Assembly: GCA_905147135.1 (NCBI GenBank)
Contig: LR990048.1
Location: 1,472,563 to 1,536,562 of the forward strand
DNA from: Blastobasis lacticolella
Lineage: Eukaryota; Arthropoda; Insecta; Lepidoptera; Blastobasidae
Length of the DNA: 64,000 bases
Reading direction: 5' to 3'
The notes beneath the pieces were generated by a model, which had not been told where the DNA came from, searched no databases, and worked only from the letters and a program-made list of their open reading frames with translations. Position 1 is the stretch's first letter, and the number at the start of each line of letters is the position of its first letter. Below are positions 33,101 to 43,235 of the stretch, piece by piece. Both the position numbers and the translations under genes were made by a program.

Positions 33101-36100
33101 ATTTTCATAGGGGAGGTTTATCTCGGTATCCTGAAAGCATATTTTTTTAATCTGACAAAAATGTTGGTGGGTTCTCTTAATCTGACCGAAAAAGGTTTTT
33201 TGGTTTCTTTCTTTTCCTTTCTTTCTCCTTGATAAAATGGGGAATTTAAGAATGACAATAAAGCGATAGATACAACCAACGTAAATGTAGATGAAATGTA
33301 GTACGAAGTGTATTATTTATTGTATAAAAAAATGAAATGATATAAAAATTGGATTATAATTGTATTGTTATGTATGATCTTTACATTTTTGCTCAATACA
33401 ATTCATCTTCTTCTTCTTCTTCACTGGAACTTTCATATTGTGGCTACTGCTTACGGTACGTCCAAAAAACAATTTGAGGATCAACAGGCTATTGAATAAT
33501 ATACATATGTACATGAAACTGTACATGTTAATAATACTTTTGTATACAGATACGCGTAACTTTTTCCGAGTCCACGAAAATTGTCGAGAAGCTTTAGAAA
33601 AAAAAAAAAATTTTGAGATATAATAAAAGTCACATAATTTAATCATCATTATTTCATATCAATTTTTTTTAACACCCTCAGTTTTCGAGATATACTCAAA
33701 AAACCGGGAGTTTGAGTTTTTATGATGCTTCAAGTCAAAACGTTTTAACTTTGGACAAAAATGTAAAGAGACCTTTTTTGTGTAAAATAAAATTACCTTT
33801 TTTGTTTATTTAAACTTTTTTTTTGTAAAATGTATCGTTCGCGACTTATATGCCGTAACGCGTTCTTAGGAAGACGAAATGGCTCCTCCACACTTCCGGT
33901 CATGCGGAAACCGGCAGATTTTGTATTTTTAGTAAGTTTTAGATTATATTCTTCAAAATAAAAAATAAAAAAATCGCGCTCGAGAATGCCGGATTAACGT
34001 TTTTTTTTTACAAGTTCGCGACCCTATAACTCGGCGGCGTCAAGGACTTATCGTCAGATTAGTTAAATTTAGTCTTTAAATACTAAAATCAACCCCCAAT
34101 ATCTTAATCTGACGCGCTCGAGTATTTCAGACTATCCATTTTTTTTTACTAATCTGATCGTCTATCCTAGGCGCGCGTCACTACATATAGAGCTTAATAC
34201 TTTACAAGGTTGTTCTATTAGGTCTAAGGTATCTCTCATATCTTAAACTGCCACGCTCGAGTATTGCCGAAAATTCCCCTATTCGCCTCCCTAACTATAA
34301 TGAGAGGGGGCCGGTATTAGGATCCACGCTTTTTGACGAAACCGCACTTTATGGTGGCATTAAGCGCACGGCCGTTTCCGTCAACCATGCTGTAAGTCGG
34401 CCTGACGTGCAGGAGTAGTTAGTGACATGCGACCCACGTGTATGGGAGCGGTTGACTTTTTTGTTATGTAAAACATTTATTGTACCTTAATGTATGGCTG
34501 TAGTTAATTTAAACTGTGATAAAACATAATCAAATAAGTGAGCCGAAGTTCCTAATTTAAAAATATAAAACAGGGTTTTTATTAACATTTTCCCTTAGTA
34601 GGCTCCCATTACCCTGCGCTCCCCTAAACTCGTATTTTTAAGGCTCCAATGTCGTACCGGCTTGGGATTACCGCTACAGGAAGTTAATTCCATAGAATGG
34701 TCGTACGGAAGAAAGCACACACACAAATATATTACTTTGGACCGTCTCCAATTTGTCCCCGCATCTATAGCTGGTTCGTTTTATACTGGTGGTGATGGTT
34801 GCTGTGCAGTTTTCAGTACGCGGCAAGAAGTTCCTTGAACAGTACTGTAGTACTGTGCGCGCGCGCGTTCACGGCCATCGGCCACGACCGCTTAAATCAT
34901 TCGAATAGCCATTATTGAAAGCTCTATAGATCACCATCTTACTCGGTTGCGGTATGAGCGAGTGAGATGGCGATGTATAATCCGCTCGAGTTAAGTCTTA
35001 CTTAGGTACCTTCATAACTTGGACCATCTATCTTCAGGTAGAAAACCTCGGTCTGATAAAAACGATCGGGGGCATAGCCAAGAATGAGGGCCTCACGAAG
35101 CTGTGGAGTGGTCTGCTGCCCATGTGCCAGAGGCACGCGGTCTACTCCGGCTGTCGACTGCTCCTGTATGAGGAGTTCCGAGAGACGTTCAAGGATAAGA
35201 ACAATCAGCTGTCGCTAGCTTACAGCAGCCTGTGTGAGTAGATTTCCATACGTATACCTACCTACTATCATCGTCATCGTCCTAGCGCTTCTCCCGGCTT
35301 CTGCCAGGGTCCGCGTTTCTGCTCACTTTTCTCCACAACCTCTATTCCTGAGGTGATGGGTGTCATTTGTGACCCTAAGACCATTTGTGGTCCAATAACA
35401 CATTCAAAAACTTAAAACTAACAGAATAAGTACATATCAAGAAATCAGGCAAAAACATAGGAAAGCATATCTTATTAAAGTAAGTAAATAGTAAAACAAA
35501 CAAAATATTTTTGGCAAAAGAAACAAACGCTGATATTAATTTTAACCAGAAAATGAGCCGCAACATTTTCTGGTAAAAATTAACAATACGCAAATTGTCG
35601 ATTATTGTCGTATTGTCGTTATTATCTTTTTAATGCTTAAAAAAGTATCAAAATTTCTTAACCAGAATAATCAATATTTTGACACATCTCGGAAAATATT
35701 TTTCGCAATAAGATTTTTACTAGGTATAAAGCGATCCACTAGATATTATTAATATGTGCCGTTGAATCGATTAAAAAAGCTGTATCATATGCTTCCGACT
35801 CGGGTAGATCGAATTTTATCACCGCATCCCTACTTGGAGATGCTTGGCAAATAGCGAGTCCTAATTCGGTAAATATGTTTGAATTGTTAATGCTTACTTG
35901 ATGAACCAAGTCGACCTTTAAGCTTGACGCTTAGTTTGTTACGCGACTAGCTTTTCTGTATGTGTATGTTTCTGTATGCCGGTAAAGCTGTAGGGACGGG
36001 GGTCTATAAGACCATCATTAGAGTACTCTCTATACGGTAGCGAAACTTGGCCCCTGCTAGAGCGACATATGCAGGAGCTCTGCATCAGGAAAATGAAGGC

Positions 36101-39100
36101 GCTGCGGTGGTATTCGCAGTAGCCATGGCTTATCGCTGCAATATTAGCTGCAAGTGTGCCGCCTTCGTTATAGCCATGTCACGTGCAGACCGGAAAATGA
36201 CACAGAGAATTGTGGAAAGGTCTGCCCAATAAGCCAGGGTTGACGTCGTTAAGGATGTCATGATGTCAACTCACCACCAGATGCCGAAGACCAAGCGAAG
36301 CCGACAAAGAAAAAACATGATTTAGGTGAAGATGATGATGATTAAGCCTTGTTAGTATTAGGTATAGAAGAGAAGCCTACGTGCTAACATGAATGTGAAA
36401 TCAGTCGTATTGATTGATTATTATGATTGACATTATGAATAGTCATTTCACTATCGTAATATGATCAGATTTCGTTTAATTTTTATGATTAGCATCTTTC
36501 ACGCGACTATAAAAATAAAGCTTAATCTCTGTTATCAGTTAGTAGGTAGGTAATAATAACTGGTGATGTGCTTAGGAATGAATGAACTTTAAAACTCATT
36601 AACTTGTTCTTATTTCAATTAGATAACCACTATGCAGAACAAACGGCTGTCGATATTTATTCTACTTCAATACTTAGTTGTCAATAACTGGATGTGGTTA
36701 AGAATGAATGACTGCGTTTGAAACGAGTTTGAAATCAGATTGATTATTTTAAAAGTTGTTCCCCACGCCAGTACTGGGGCTCGATCGCCGTACTCGAATT
36801 TATTCTCCACCAAATAGATTCAAACGTGACACTAACAGTGACGTGATCATTGTCATTGCAGAGCTTACCATCAGGCAGGCCGTAAGCTTGTTTGCCACCT
36901 TAGTGGTACTTATAAAAAGAAAGCTGATTCTAGGCTATGATACGAGCTAGCTTGATCCGTCCAACCGACGACGCCAGCTCTGCCTGATCATCGCGTCGGT
37001 CGAGCACTGACTGAATCGAGCCAAATGTGGGAGGCGTCTAATAGTTCTATGAAATTGCTAAGTTGGTACTTGCTGACCAACATGTAGATTTAGGGGCTTT
37101 TGAGACCTGATAACTTTTTCATAGTGAAACCGTTACGAGTTTGAGATTTGTTCGCCGACCTGACTTGGCCTAATGCATGATACAAGCACAGGTTCAAAAA
37201 GTCTACTCTACATTCGTTGCGTTCTTTGAAATCTCAGAAAAAAAACTACGCTGACGCGAAGTTGGAAAATTTTAAATCGTTCCCGCTGTTTTCTTCTTCT
37301 TTTTTTGTATACTACCCACACTAAGTCGCCACCAATCATACAGCCATCCCTTGCCCCGCATAATAACACCGCCGGCCACCAGGCGGGCTGCTCGCGGGGT
37401 CGCTGGCTCAGTTCGTGGCGACGCCGGCCGACCTGGTCAAGGTGCAGATGCAGGCGGAGGGCCGCCGCATCAGGATGGGCTTCGAGCCGCGGTTCGCGAA
37501 CACCTCCCAGGTGTACGCGCTCATTTATTCCCAGGGTGGGATACTCGGGTTTTGGAGAGGTGAGTGCAAGTTTGTTTTTTTTAGTCGCCTTTATGGCCAG
37601 CCTGTGAGCCAGGCCATAAAATCCAACCTGAGTAGTCCGTCTGAATGGCCATTATCACCATCAACAAGCTCGTCGACAACCCGAAGTACGAGCCCGTTTT
37701 TGGACTAAATTAGTTTTAACATAATGTTCACGCTAGACAGACGTTGATTGTTGGAGATTGTAGTGCAATCGAAAACATGTATTCGGATGTGGAATGAGCT
37801 CCCAGCCACAGTGTTTCCTTTGGACTATGACATGGTATATTAGAGGACTCTTCAGAGGCGGGAAACGCATTAGTGACTCCTCTGGTGTTGCTGGTGTCCA
37901 TAGGCGGCGGTGACCACTTTCTATCAGGTGGCCCGCTTGCCTATTTGCCTGCCGAATAACATAAAAAAAAATGTAGGTACCTACAACTAACCTAACCTAA
38001 CACAAAACTTTGCTCTCCATTTTATAGTCTACGGAGGTCCTAACTGATAAAGCCTTTTTAATGTTTAAAGGGCTTTTAAAGTTAGGGTTGACTTTAGCAA
38101 CATCCGGTGTATCACCAATGCCATAAAAATAGCTCGCTAAACACCCTCCCAACAATATTTAAATCGTTCCAACAATTTCCATCCCAAACCAATCCCCATG
38201 TCTTCGCATCCAGGAGCCCTACCGAACATGCAGCGCGCGGCGCTAGTAAACGTGGGCGACCTAGCCGCCTACGACTACACCAAGCAGTACCTGATAAGGG
38301 AGTTCGGGATGAAGGACAACCTGATGCTGCACGGCATCGCGGCCGCCACGGCCGGGCTCCTCGCCACGGTGCTGGGGAACCCGGTGGACGTGCTGAAGAC
38401 GAGGCTCATGAACCAGCCTGTCGGGAAGGATGGGAAGTAAGTGCTGTTTGGCTAGCGATCGACGTGCAGGCAGGCGGTGTTCGTGGTGGTGTGTGGACAC
38501 CGTAATTATAAACATTAGGGTTCAGTAGCCGTATTCACAATGGCTCGGAAATCGGATTCGGATACGGAATCGACAAAGGACCCCGCAAAAGTTCTTAGGA
38601 AAATGTGGTTTCAGTTAATTTTTATGAAATTTTCATATTTAATAAAGAGTAGAGTTTCCGTGGAGTCTATTGGGATTCTGAATAACAGCTTTCAAATCGA
38701 TCGACACGGATTCGCTGCTCACGAATTTCATGTCGAATCCGAAATCGGCTTCGGAAACGGATTCGAATCATTGTGAATACGGCTACAGGTTAAATTATTG
38801 CATAAGCAAGATTTTACCGCCCCCCTTGTGAGCCTTGCATATCGACCGGGAAGGGTAAGTCAGTACATCGATAATTATCACTGCGTTCATGCAATGCCCG
38901 ATGTATAACTAGTGTCATGTAAGAAGAGACTTGGCGGGTCACGTGGTTCGACTTGCTTAGTAGGCGATTACCTGCGCGAAATCCCCTCTACTGCCATTTG
39001 ACAAGTCTCTTCTTTCATGACGCGGATTATAACCGTCCACTCGCCGCTGACGAGTTACCCCATGTCGAGGTGACCTTTGTGATAGAGAGCAACCTTAATC

Positions 39101-41871
39101 TTAGCTTTCATTTCTTTGAGCCTTCCTCAAGACCAACAAGTAAGGTGCCTAACTCTTAATGTTAGCATTTGAAGAGGGGAAGAAATATCACAGTCAATAG
39201 AAGAAATTTTCCGCTAGATGCATAAATCTGCCCTATTTCAATGAGCAGTTTTCCAATAGGTATATAAAACACTCACTAGATGGCGCCCCGACAATTTTGG
39301 TAATTGATAATCGCTTGAATTAGGTTCTTAGCAAACAGGATATAAACACTGGGTACGTTGTATTGGATAATATAGTATTTGTCAATAGTTTTCAACCATT
39401 TTAGAGGTTGTAATAATAATGGAACATAGTGCCAACTTCTATAAATATTTATTTTTACACTTCGTTCAACCTTTGACAGTTATGTTTATATTAATTAACA
39501 CTTTATTTTCAAGTTTAGTATTACTTGGCTGCATGAAATCACTGCCACCATCATACAGATTTAAAGAAGATTACCAAAATTGTAGGAGCGCCATGTATTG
39601 ATGCTTTTTGAAACAAACTATCAATACCTACTGGAAAACTCCTCATTCAAAGTAGGCACATAATATTTTCAAAACATATGATACAGTATGAAATAATAAG
39701 AACTCTTTTATATATCGTATCATATGTTTTGAACGAACCTACTTTCCCGCTTTTATTTGAAATGGGGTAGTGTTGTAATCTTTTTTCCCCCATTAGTCTT
39801 CGTTTTCGATAGCTTTATTTATGTAGGTATGACTTATCATCTCGCTCGCTCCATTCACGGTGTCTTCGCGAGCGAGCGAGATGGCAAGTCAAAAGCGATA
39901 GTATTCGAGGTCGGGCCCCTGGACACCAACATAATGTCCACTATTTTTTTATAGATGTAGGTAGTACTATCGTAGTACTATCAGCAATGCTAGAGCCTGA
40001 CCAGTTTAAAAATATTGTTGCTTGCAACTGGCCATCTTAGCTGACCCTGGCCTTTTTTTGATGACCAATGAGAGACGTACATGTTTTTGTTTTATGAGTT
40101 TTTATGACTTTGGGTCTATCAGGCAGGGACTGGCAGAGACACCAGAAGTTCCTAGGTCCCTAGGTACTTATCAAATATAAATCAACACTTAAAGATTGGC
40201 TGTTACAAAAGTCGTTCTACAGTCTATCTGAATTATATAATTATAGAAATGCTACCTACATTGTTAATTTCTAAAAATGTCGATACTTTCTTTTAGATTT
40301 AGACTATTATTATGTTAAAAACTTTTACCTACTTTTAAAAGTGTTAAAATGGCAGCTACTTGTCTGTTTTAGTCTTAGCTTATTTATAATAGGTACTATA
40401 CCTAGAATATTGTACGTCCGAAATGGGCAACACTGTACCTACTTAATAAGAAACTATTGTCAGTGTCCTACTATTAAAGATTTATATTCTATTCTATTCA
40501 ATGTAGTAGTATGAATGAAATTTTGTAGGCAGTTAGTTTGGTATAAAAATATGTACCTACATACAGTCAGTGACTAAACATTAGATACAATAAGCTACCG
40601 GACAACATCGCAATATGTTTATCAAACTACACTCGTCGTATAATTAGAGAAACCTTCCAATAGATTAAAATCGTAAGCAATATAGGTAGGTACTAAGTAA
40701 ATTGCTCTGGCGATGCATAATTGAACGCGTTGCCATCGGCTATAGCTTGTATGGTTTCAGTATATCATTTGACTTTAATTTACGTTTAGAAAGCAGCACT
40801 GCAACGCTGACGAAAATTCACTCGAGCAGTTGTTTGGTTTGACAATTTGGATTACGCAAAATAACAAAAACTAAAATAACGAAAGTTATATAGCAAAATA
40901 TCGCAATTTACATATAACAAAACTACAATATCAGAAGCAGAGACCGACCGACGTAGTGTTTAGCTAGTCTGACATTTTGAGAAAAGACATTGCAGTTGTT
41001 AATGGTAAAGATATTTTGCGCATTACCATCAGACGTTATTTCGCGGGACTCCATCATTTATTGAAGTTTTAATCATAATTTTAGCTCTCTAGTACTTAAT
41101 AATGCACTGTTACGGGATACCAAACGAATTTTAGCTTATGCCTTTACATAATAAAGGCCTTTTCGCGTCAATGAGCGCCGGTTGCCTAATGGCTAATGGT
41201 AATGTTTGGACTCGTAAGTGAAATATTCCGGGGCCCAACCCTTAACATGTAGCCTTTACATGTGTAAAGGCCACTGGAGAAGTTCAGACCGCGGGTCACG
41301 CAATTCCTACCCTCTTTCCGAAGCGTAAATGTAAATAGTGTATGACAGTTTGATCCGCGGTTGCAAACGACGGTCTATATTCGGTTCAAAACGCAGTCCC
41401 TGATGCGCAATTAGAACTTTACTGCGTTATATCCACACTAACCGAACATTTACGGCACCAAGGACTATAAATCTTACGGTGAGGGAAAACATCGAGAGGA
41501 AACCTACACATTGAGGCGATTGATTGTGTAGCTGTTAACCGGTTGTCACATAGCAGTCTCTTGATTGTAATTACCTAATGTGCTAAGTTCTGGACCACGG
41601 TCAAGGTGGACCCGGAGCCCCCGCGCGCGAGAGCACAACCGGGGTATTGACGCCAAGATGACGATGATCATCTTATAACCCATGTATTGTTCCCAGGGGT
41701 CTGGTCTACCGCGGCATGATCGACTGTCTGCAGCAATCTGTGAAGAACGAGGGTCTGCTGTGCCTGTACAAAGGCTTCCTCCCGCTCTGGGTCCGGATGG
41801 GACCCTGGGCCATGATCAACTGGGTCGTCTTCGAGAATATCATGCTCGCGACAGGACATAGAACATTCTAG
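30029..41871 (+). CDS. Ucp4: Mitochondrial carrier, UCP4-like (SLC25 family), six coding exons
   Basis: Coding exons 30029-30119, 31418-31494, 35038-35233, 37383-37559, 38214-38436 and 41697-41871 join with matching phases and GT-AG borders to 939 nt: 312 residues plus stop. The product has the three-repeat carrier layout with six membrane helices, and a PxDxx[KR]-type signature in each repeat: YPFDLAKTRLQIQ (residues 33-45), TPADLVKVQMQ (135-145) and NPVDVLKTRLMN (236-247). The PNMQRAALVNVGDLAAYD block and the LYKGFLPLWVRMGPWAMINW end are typical of uncoupling protein 4. Members sit in the inner mitochondrial membrane and carry protons or small anions. The N-terminus is short, with a stop in frame five codons before the ATG. 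A paralogue of UCP4 (4A, B or C of flies) is the main alternative. Introns hold many SINEs and MITEs; the large intron 2 contains the 1.65-kb palindrome. Confidence 0.88.
30175..30372. repeat. LINE-type tail in UCP4 intron 1
   Basis: TCTGTCTGTCTGTTTGC at one end and GTGCGAAGCCGAGGCGGGTCGCTAGTA at the other resemble the 27240-27430 tail in opposite orientation. Confidence 0.5.
30373..31291. other. UCP4 intron 1, no further feature
   Basis: AT-rich intron sequence with an ATT microsatellite-like run at 30890-30920 and CACACACACACAC near 30648. Confidence 0.4.
31292..31355 (-). mobile_element. Short palindromic MITE, family G, copy 1
   Basis: 64 bp bounded by CCAGTATAAGATGAGCT and its partner AGCTCATTTTATACTGG; reverse orientation relative to the copies at 50811 and 50912. 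Internal word GCATAGCAA pairs with GCTATGCGC of the others. Lies 62 bp upstream of UCP4 exon 2. Confidence 0.75.
31418..31494 (+). CDS. Ucp4: UCP4 coding exon 2
   Basis: 77 bp after the acceptor TTTTCCAG; reads TYPFDLAKTRLQIQSEVAAT with the first carrier signature, and ends in phase 0 at a GTGGGT donor. Confidence 0.88.
31548..31806 (+). mobile_element. SINE-like family C, copy 3, with 8-bp target duplication
   Basis: Full landmarks from GGCCGTGTGGCGTCC to the GGCTGTGATGATG end. Flanked by TATCTAAT at 31540-31547 and 31807-31814. Located in UCP4 intron 2, sense orientation, 53 bp after exon 2. Confidence 0.85.
32535..32642 (-). repeat. LINE-tail fragment
   Basis: CACCTGATGGTAGGTGATCACC, CCCATGGACATTCGCAACACC and GCGTTGCCGAAGGGTG match the reversed tail motif of 56700-56800. 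The palindromic element follows immediately. Confidence 0.5.
32643..34297. mobile_element. 1.65-kb imperfect palindrome with mirrored CTCGAG motifs
   Basis: The ends TAGTTAGGGAGGCGA (32643-32657) and TCGCCTCCCTAACTA (34283-34297) are exact reverse complements. Inside, CTCGAGCGCGTCAGAT occurs at 32820, 32950 and 33087, and its inverted form (…GCGCTCGAG or ACGCTCGAG) ends at 33984, 34122 and 34261. Paired midpoints all fall at 33535-33541. Runs of A or T accompany each motif. The arms between motifs have diverged; the centre (33240-33830) is AT-rich with no transposase. It lies in UCP4 intron 2. This is best read as a large foldback-type non-autonomous element; its class is unknown to me. Confidence 0.72.
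34298..35037. other. UCP4 intron 2, right part
   Basis: Unique sequence with a GCGCGCGCGCG run at 34858. No gene. Confidence 0.4.
35038..35233 (+). CDS. Ucp4: UCP4 coding exon 3
   Basis: Acceptor ATCTTCAG, donor GTGAGT. Encodes ENLGLIKTIGGIAKNEG, LTKLWSGLLPMCQRHAVYSG and CRLLLYEEFRE, the matrix loop and second helix of repeat 1. The last Cys codon is split with exon 4. Confidence 0.9.
35234..35969. other. UCP4 intron 3, left part
   Basis: AT-rich intron sequence with no recognised repeat. Confidence 0.4.
35970..36345 (+). pseudogene. Decayed RTE-like LINE ORF end in UCP4 intron 3
   Basis: The + strand reads GVYKTIIRVLS, CCCTGCTAGAGCGACA, and a final THQMPKTKRSRQRK-like stretch followed by a GATGATGATGAT tail. 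These match the order of the C-terminal part of insect RTE-type reverse transcriptases (KVYKTIIRP, then a basic Arg-rich end). Stops and frame changes break it. Confidence 0.45.
36860..36912 (+). repeat. LINE-tail fragment
   Basis: CCATCAGGCAGGCCGTAAGC and TTGTTTGCCACCTTAGTGGT, the conserved downstream motif of the 56574-56820 tail. Confidence 0.55.
36913..37382. other. UCP4 intron 3, right part
   Basis: No feature apart from a polypyrimidine TTTTCTTCTTCTTTTTTT near 37287. Confidence 0.4.
37383..37559 (+). CDS. Ucp4: UCP4 coding exon 4
   Basis: Acceptor GGCCACCAG, donor GTGAGT. Encodes GLLAGSLAQFVATPADLVKV and on to GGILGFWR: helix 3, the second signature and the matrix loop. GC-rich third positions contrast with the AT-rich intron. 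Confidence 0.9.
37795..37965 (+). mobile_element. LINE 3' end fragment in UCP4 intron 4
   Basis: It reads the WNELPATVFPLDYDM block of a Jockey/CR1-like ORF2 end, then GTGTTGCTGGTGTCCATAGG, CGGCGGTGACCACTTT and CAGGTGGCCCGCTTGCC. Related to but distinct from 56574-56820. Confidence 0.6.
38214..38436 (+). CDS. Ucp4: UCP4 coding exon 5
   Basis: Acceptor CGCATCCAG, donor GTAAGT. Encodes ALPNMQRAALVNVGD, helices 4-5 and NPVDVLKTRLMNQPVG with the third signature. Confidence 0.92.
38525..38786 (+). mobile_element. MITE family I, copy 1, carrying a 78-codon frame
   Basis: Ends GTAGCCGTATTCACAATG and CATTGTGAATACGGCTAC are exact reverse complements (18 bp). The frame starts in the left end (ATG at 38540) and stops in the right end (TGA), so it spans the element: MARKSDSDTESTKDPAKVLR to FGNGFESL. 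Dinucleotide TA lies symmetrically near both ends and may be the target. Located in UCP4 intron 5. The second copy is at 42240. Confidence 0.78.
38787..39239. other. UCP4 intron 5 segment, no feature
   Basis: Moderately GC-rich unique sequence; no exon needed between exons 5 and 6. Confidence 0.35.
39240..39647 (+). mobile_element. MITE family H, copy 1, carrying a 60-codon frame
   Basis: Left end AATGAGCAGTTTTCCAATAG, right end CTACTGGAAAACTCCTCATT: inverted repeats with two differences. About 408 bp, closely similar along its length to 51952-52373. The frame (39419-39601) encodes MEHSANFYKYLFLHFVQPL, then a hydrophobic stretch VMFILINTLFSSLVLLGCM that could span a membrane, and a polar end DYQNCRSAMY. 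No known domain. Confidence 0.78.
39649..39745. repeat. Inverted repeat adjoining MITE H copy 1
   Basis: TCAAAACATATGATAC (39669-39684) and GTATCATATGTTTTGA (39717-39732) pair perfectly, and outside them AAAGTAGG pairs with CCTACTTT. A short MITE is likely. Confidence 0.6.
39746..41167. other. UCP4 intron 5, long AT-rich part
   Basis: 39830-39895 holds CATCTCGCTCGCTCCATTC paired with GCGAGCGAGCGAGATGGC, a short inverted repeat that also occurs in form at 51105-51145. No other feature. Confidence 0.4.
41168..41672 (+). mobile_element. SINE family B, copy 3 (diverged, long)
   Basis: A decayed tRNA-like head (GGTTGCCTAATGGC...GACTCGTAAGTG) leads to TCTTACGGTGAGGGAAAACA, CACATTGAGGCGATTGATTG, TGTAATTACCTAATGTGC and the GAGAGCACAACCGGGGTATT end. 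It abuts the acceptor tract of UCP4 exon 6, about 25 bp upstream. Confidence 0.65.
41697..41871 (+). CDS. Ucp4: UCP4 coding exon 6 and stop
   Basis: Acceptor TTGTTCCCAG. Encodes GLVYRGMIDCLQQSVKNEG, LLCLYKGFLPLWVRMGPWAM and INWVVFENIMLATGHRTF, then TAG. This is the last loop and helix 6 with the nucleotide-carrier-like GFLPxWxR motif. Confidence 0.92.
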
Positions 41872-42012
41872 AACAAATGTGGATGTCTTTCTTTTGCCTA
41901 CAGGTTGTAATACATTGTAGTTAATGTAAGTAGGTATCTAGGAAGTTTTTATAAGAAACATATGGACCGGACAAATAGCTGAGCAAAATATTTTTTTGCA
42001 CCTTATCGCAAA

Positions 42013-42018
42013 AATAAA
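42013..42018 (+). terminator. Poly(A) signal AATAAA downstream of UCP4, first
   Basis: First AATAAA after the stop, 142 bases downstream. Further copies are at 42201 and 42970; the functional one cannot be told from sequence. Confidence 0.35.
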
Positions 42019-42200
42019 CGAGATATGAATTATATTCAATCCCAAGTAAAACAAGGGGGCCACTATATCAACCTGAAAGGCTTTTCGAGTCGAAAAGTCT
42101 TAATTTATTATAGAAATGTTTTAAACTTTAGAAAGTAGGTAGTAGATACATACGTCACAACATTTTTACAACTAAAATGTTGCATGCGAATCATTTGGTG

Positions 42201-42206
42201 AATAAA
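42201..42206 (+). terminator. Poly(A) signal AATAAA downstream of UCP4, second
   Basis: Lies just before MITE I copy 2. Use of this site would leave the MITE outside the mRNA. Confidence 0.3.
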
Positions 42207-42239
42207 ATACCTGCCCATCTCTGAGGAATATGCCTTCCT

Positions 42240-42492
42240 GTAGCCGTATTCACAATGGCTCGAAAATCGGATTCGGATACGGACTCGACAAAGGACCCCG
42301 CAAAAGTTCTTAGGAAAATGTGGTTTCAGTTAATTTTGATGAAATTTTCATATGTTATAGAGAGTAGAGTTTCCGTGGAATCTATCGGGATTCTGAATAA
42401 CAGTTTTCAAATCGATCGACACGGATTCGTAGCTCACGAATTTCGTGTCGAATCGTTCGGAAACGGTTTCGAATCATTGTGAATACGGCTAC
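42240..42492 (+). mobile_element. MITE family I, copy 2, carrying a 75-codon frame
   Basis: Same 18-bp ends and orientation as copy 1, 3.7 kb away. Its frame (42255-42482) reads MARKSDSDTDSTKDPAKVLR to FGNGFESL and differs by about six silent codons, about seven replacement codons and one in-frame 9-base deletion. It lies 370 bp after the UCP4 stop, possibly in the 3' untranslated region. Confidence 0.78.
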
Positions 42493-42499
42493 TGAGCGG

Positions 42500-43129
42500 G
42501 TATAATGAATGTATCAGTTACCTATCTACTACTGCTTATCTACCTAGTAAGACTGGTACCAACGGTAGTAGGTAGGCTAATGGGTCACTTGCTGTGACCA
42601 GGAGTGATAATATGCTGTGCTGTGAGCTTCTGTAGTTATAAGTCGAATGTTATTAGAATACATTTTAGCCAATTTTGACTTCACTGTTGTCTGTTCTCAA
42701 GTAGATTGATGCATAGTTCTGATGATAGCTAGTAAGAATGATCAGTCTTTTCCTCTTTGTAAATGACATACCAGGTTGACACAGATTAAGTTTTATATAA
42801 TTATATACCTATAACTACATATGTAGTTACTGTAAATAGGGTATGCATGGACATCATTTTTTATAAGATTTTGTAAATGAATTGAAAAAACTTTAAATGT
42901 ATGTAGTAGTGTCTAATAACGAATATAAGACATAGCTTTAGTGTAAGAATATTTATGGAGAAAATGTATAATAAAAACTGACGTTATTGTGATTGAAAAA
43001 TGTTATTTAAGTAATATAATATAATGATTGTTGAAGTTAGACCTTGTTTAATTCCTCTTCCACACCTCGTTCTGTCATTGCACCTTTTGACGGCTGACTT
43101 CTTGTAGGAGTAAAACGGTCGCCTGTTCT
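42500..43129. other. Probable UCP4 3' flank
   Basis: AT-rich with no open frame; see the AATAAA at 42970. Confidence 0.35.
42970..42975 (+). terminator. Poly(A) signal AATAAA downstream of UCP4, third
   Basis: Followed by a T/G-containing stretch (GACGTTATTGTGATTG), a plausible downstream element. Use of this site would include MITE I copy 2 in the 3' untranslated region. Confidence 0.35.
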
Positions 43130-43235
43130 TTTGTTTCATACGGTAGGCAAACAAGCAAGCGGTCCACCTGATGGAAAGTAGTGACTGCTGCCTATATTCC
43201 TACAGGTCCATCACCAGGGGTATCGTTAATGCATT
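43130..43235 (-). repeat. LINE-tail fragment
   Basis: GGCAAACAAGCAAGCGG, CACCTGATGGAAAGTAGTGAC and CCATCACCAGGGGTATC correspond to the reversed LINE tail. Confidence 0.5.

Noticed and set aside
37305..37607. 100-codon + strand frame over UCP4 exon 4
   Set aside because: It is out of frame with the carrier; the carrier frame gives the conserved residues.
38261..38515. 84-codon - strand frame opposite UCP4 exon 5
   Set aside because: Antisense shadow of a GC-rich exon.
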